IMG/VR virus record: IMGVR_UViG_3300031673_000336
Location: 1-30,225 of that record
Length of the DNA stretch: 30,225 bases
Direction: 5' to 3' (one strand)
Source of the DNA: a virus
A model generated the notes under the pieces. That model worked only from the letters and a program-made list of their open reading frames with translations, did not search any database and had not been told where the DNA came from. This document shows positions 29,714-30,225 of this stretch, piece after piece. The translations under genes were made by a program, and so were the position numbers. Every line of letters starts with the position of its first letter. Within the stretch, counting starts at the first letter, position 1.

Positions 29714-30225
29714 ATGAACAATAAAGCAATACTAAACAAAGTAAGAGAACTTTTAGGAATGGAAGTGAAACTTGAACAACGCAAGTTAGAAGACGGTGTT
29801 ACAATCATTGAAGCAGATGAATTTGCGCCAGAAAACGAAGTTGTTATAATCACAGAAGACGAACAAAGAATTCCACTTCCTATTGGAGAATACAAGATGG
29901 ATGATGGAATGATTTTAGTCGTTACAGAAGAGGGTTTAATCGCAGAAATCAAAGAAGAAGCAGCCGAAGAAGAAGAAGAAGTAATTGAAGAAGAAGCTAA
30001 AAAAGATTACGACGAAAAAGAAGAAGAGATGGCAGACGAAGCAAAGCCTGTTAAAAAAGTAGTTGAATCAATCGTAAAAGAAACTTTCTTTAATGAAATC
30101 GAAACTTTGAAAAAAGAAAACGAAGAACTTAAAGCAAAACTTCAAAACCTTTCTAAAGTAGAAACAGAAGAAGTTGTTGTTGAAGACGAAAAAACGGAAC
30201 TTTCTACGGAAGAACTTGATCCAGC
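29714..30225 (+). CDS. Scaffold-like acidic protein, N-terminal part (continues at 1-188)
   Basis: The ATG at 29714 opens 170 codons before the window ends; the rest is at 1-188 after circular closure (208 aa in all). Residues 1-~75 look folded (NKAILNKVRELLGMEVKLEQ; TIIEADEFAPENEVVIITED; PLPIGEYKMDDGMILVV). Then comes a very acidic stretch around ~85-115 with long Glu runs, then a coiled coil (ETFFNEIETLKKENEELKAK) and a Val-Glu repeat. The N-terminal part resembles small beta domains found in scaffolds of this phage group. It is separated from the capsid start by 26 A/T bases. It may be processed by the 28395 protease. Confidence 0.72.
   Translation, partial: MNNKAILNKVRELLGMEVKLEQRKLEDGVTIIEADEFAPENEVVIITEDEQRIPLPIGEYKMDDGMILVVTEEGLIAEIKEEAAEEEEEVIEEEAKKDYDEKEEEMADEAKPVKKVVESIVKETFFNEIETLKKENEELKAKLQNLSKVETEEVVVEDEKTELSTEELDP
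30153..30225. repeat. Terminal redundancy, right copy
   Basis: Same 73 bases as 1-73 except C at 30165 in place of G at 13. The reading frame of the scaffold-like gene runs through the overlap without a break. Confidence 0.85.

Noticed and set aside
1-30225. Integrase, lysogeny repressor, tRNA genes, CRISPR array, transposase
   Set aside because: Looked for in the frames and gaps; none could be supported. All gaps are under 170 bases and none shows a cloverleaf or spaced direct repeats.

Overview
This window looks like one complete, circularly closing genome of a small tailed phage (siphovirus type) infecting a member of the Bacteroidetes, most likely a flavobacterium. The last 73 bases (30153-30225) repeat the first 73 with one mismatch. 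Joining the ends rebuilds one intact 208-codon gene across the junction, so the unit length is 30,152 bp. Pointers to a Bacteroidetes host are the strong A+T bias, the absence of Shine-Dalgarno motifs before start codons (leaders are A-rich, often AAAGTTATTATA next to the ATG), TAnnTTTG-type -7 promoter boxes, and structural proteins of the kinds typical of Bacteroidetes phages. Every supported gene is on the + strand. I see no integrase, no lysogeny repressor, no tRNA and no CRISPR array, which fits a virulent phage.

Layout in window order. 1-6231: end of the scaffold-like gene, major capsid protein, a probable tail tube protein isolated between two strong terminators, portal with an extra C-terminal domain, a head-tail adaptor and two tail-fibre-like proteins. 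6244-8797: lysis block with a two-TM peptide, holin, T7-type amidase and a probable one-gene spanin, then a metallophosphoesterase. 8798-8931: main early promoter region. 8932-12176: small unknown proteins, a DnaA-domain-IV-like protein and a ParB domain fused to a circularly permuted cytosine-C5 methyltransferase. 12183-12273: predicted pseudoknotted RNA ending in a T tract. 12286-16917: replication organizer, RecA/DnaB-type helicase, first amino-methyltransferase, NinG, Erf-type annealing protein, YqaJ-type exonuclease, a 42-aa ribbon-helix-helix protein and a small SSB-like protein. 16918-17323: terminator, an attC-like folded repeat and a small cassette-like gene of different base composition. 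17391-20684: sigma-like factor, small and large terminase, second amino-methyltransferase. 20725-28373: tail genes, including a chaperone with a likely -1 frameshift, baseplate-like proteins and the tape measure protein. 28395-30225: XkdF-like prohead protease, a Cys4 mini-protein, a coiled-coil protein and the acidic scaffold-like protein.

Working together: the helicase, organizer and DnaA-like protein probably recruit the host replisome, since no polymerase or primase is encoded. Erf, exonuclease, SSB-like protein and NinG form a recombination set. Three methyltransferases without a restriction enzyme suggest protection of phage DNA against host nucleases. The sigma-like protein sits at the border of the early and late blocks and may switch transcription to the late genes.

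Most notable: (1) the ParB/permuted C5 methyltransferase fusion; (2) the pseudoknot RNA at 12195-12273 behind a promoter-like box; (3) the attC-like hairpin and cassette-like gene at 16971-17323; (4) a dispersed strand-biased word AAACACGRA (at least 25 copies, all reading phases and intergenic); (5) the T9 frameshift in the tail chaperone; (6) the paired methyltransferases with shared ends and different middles.
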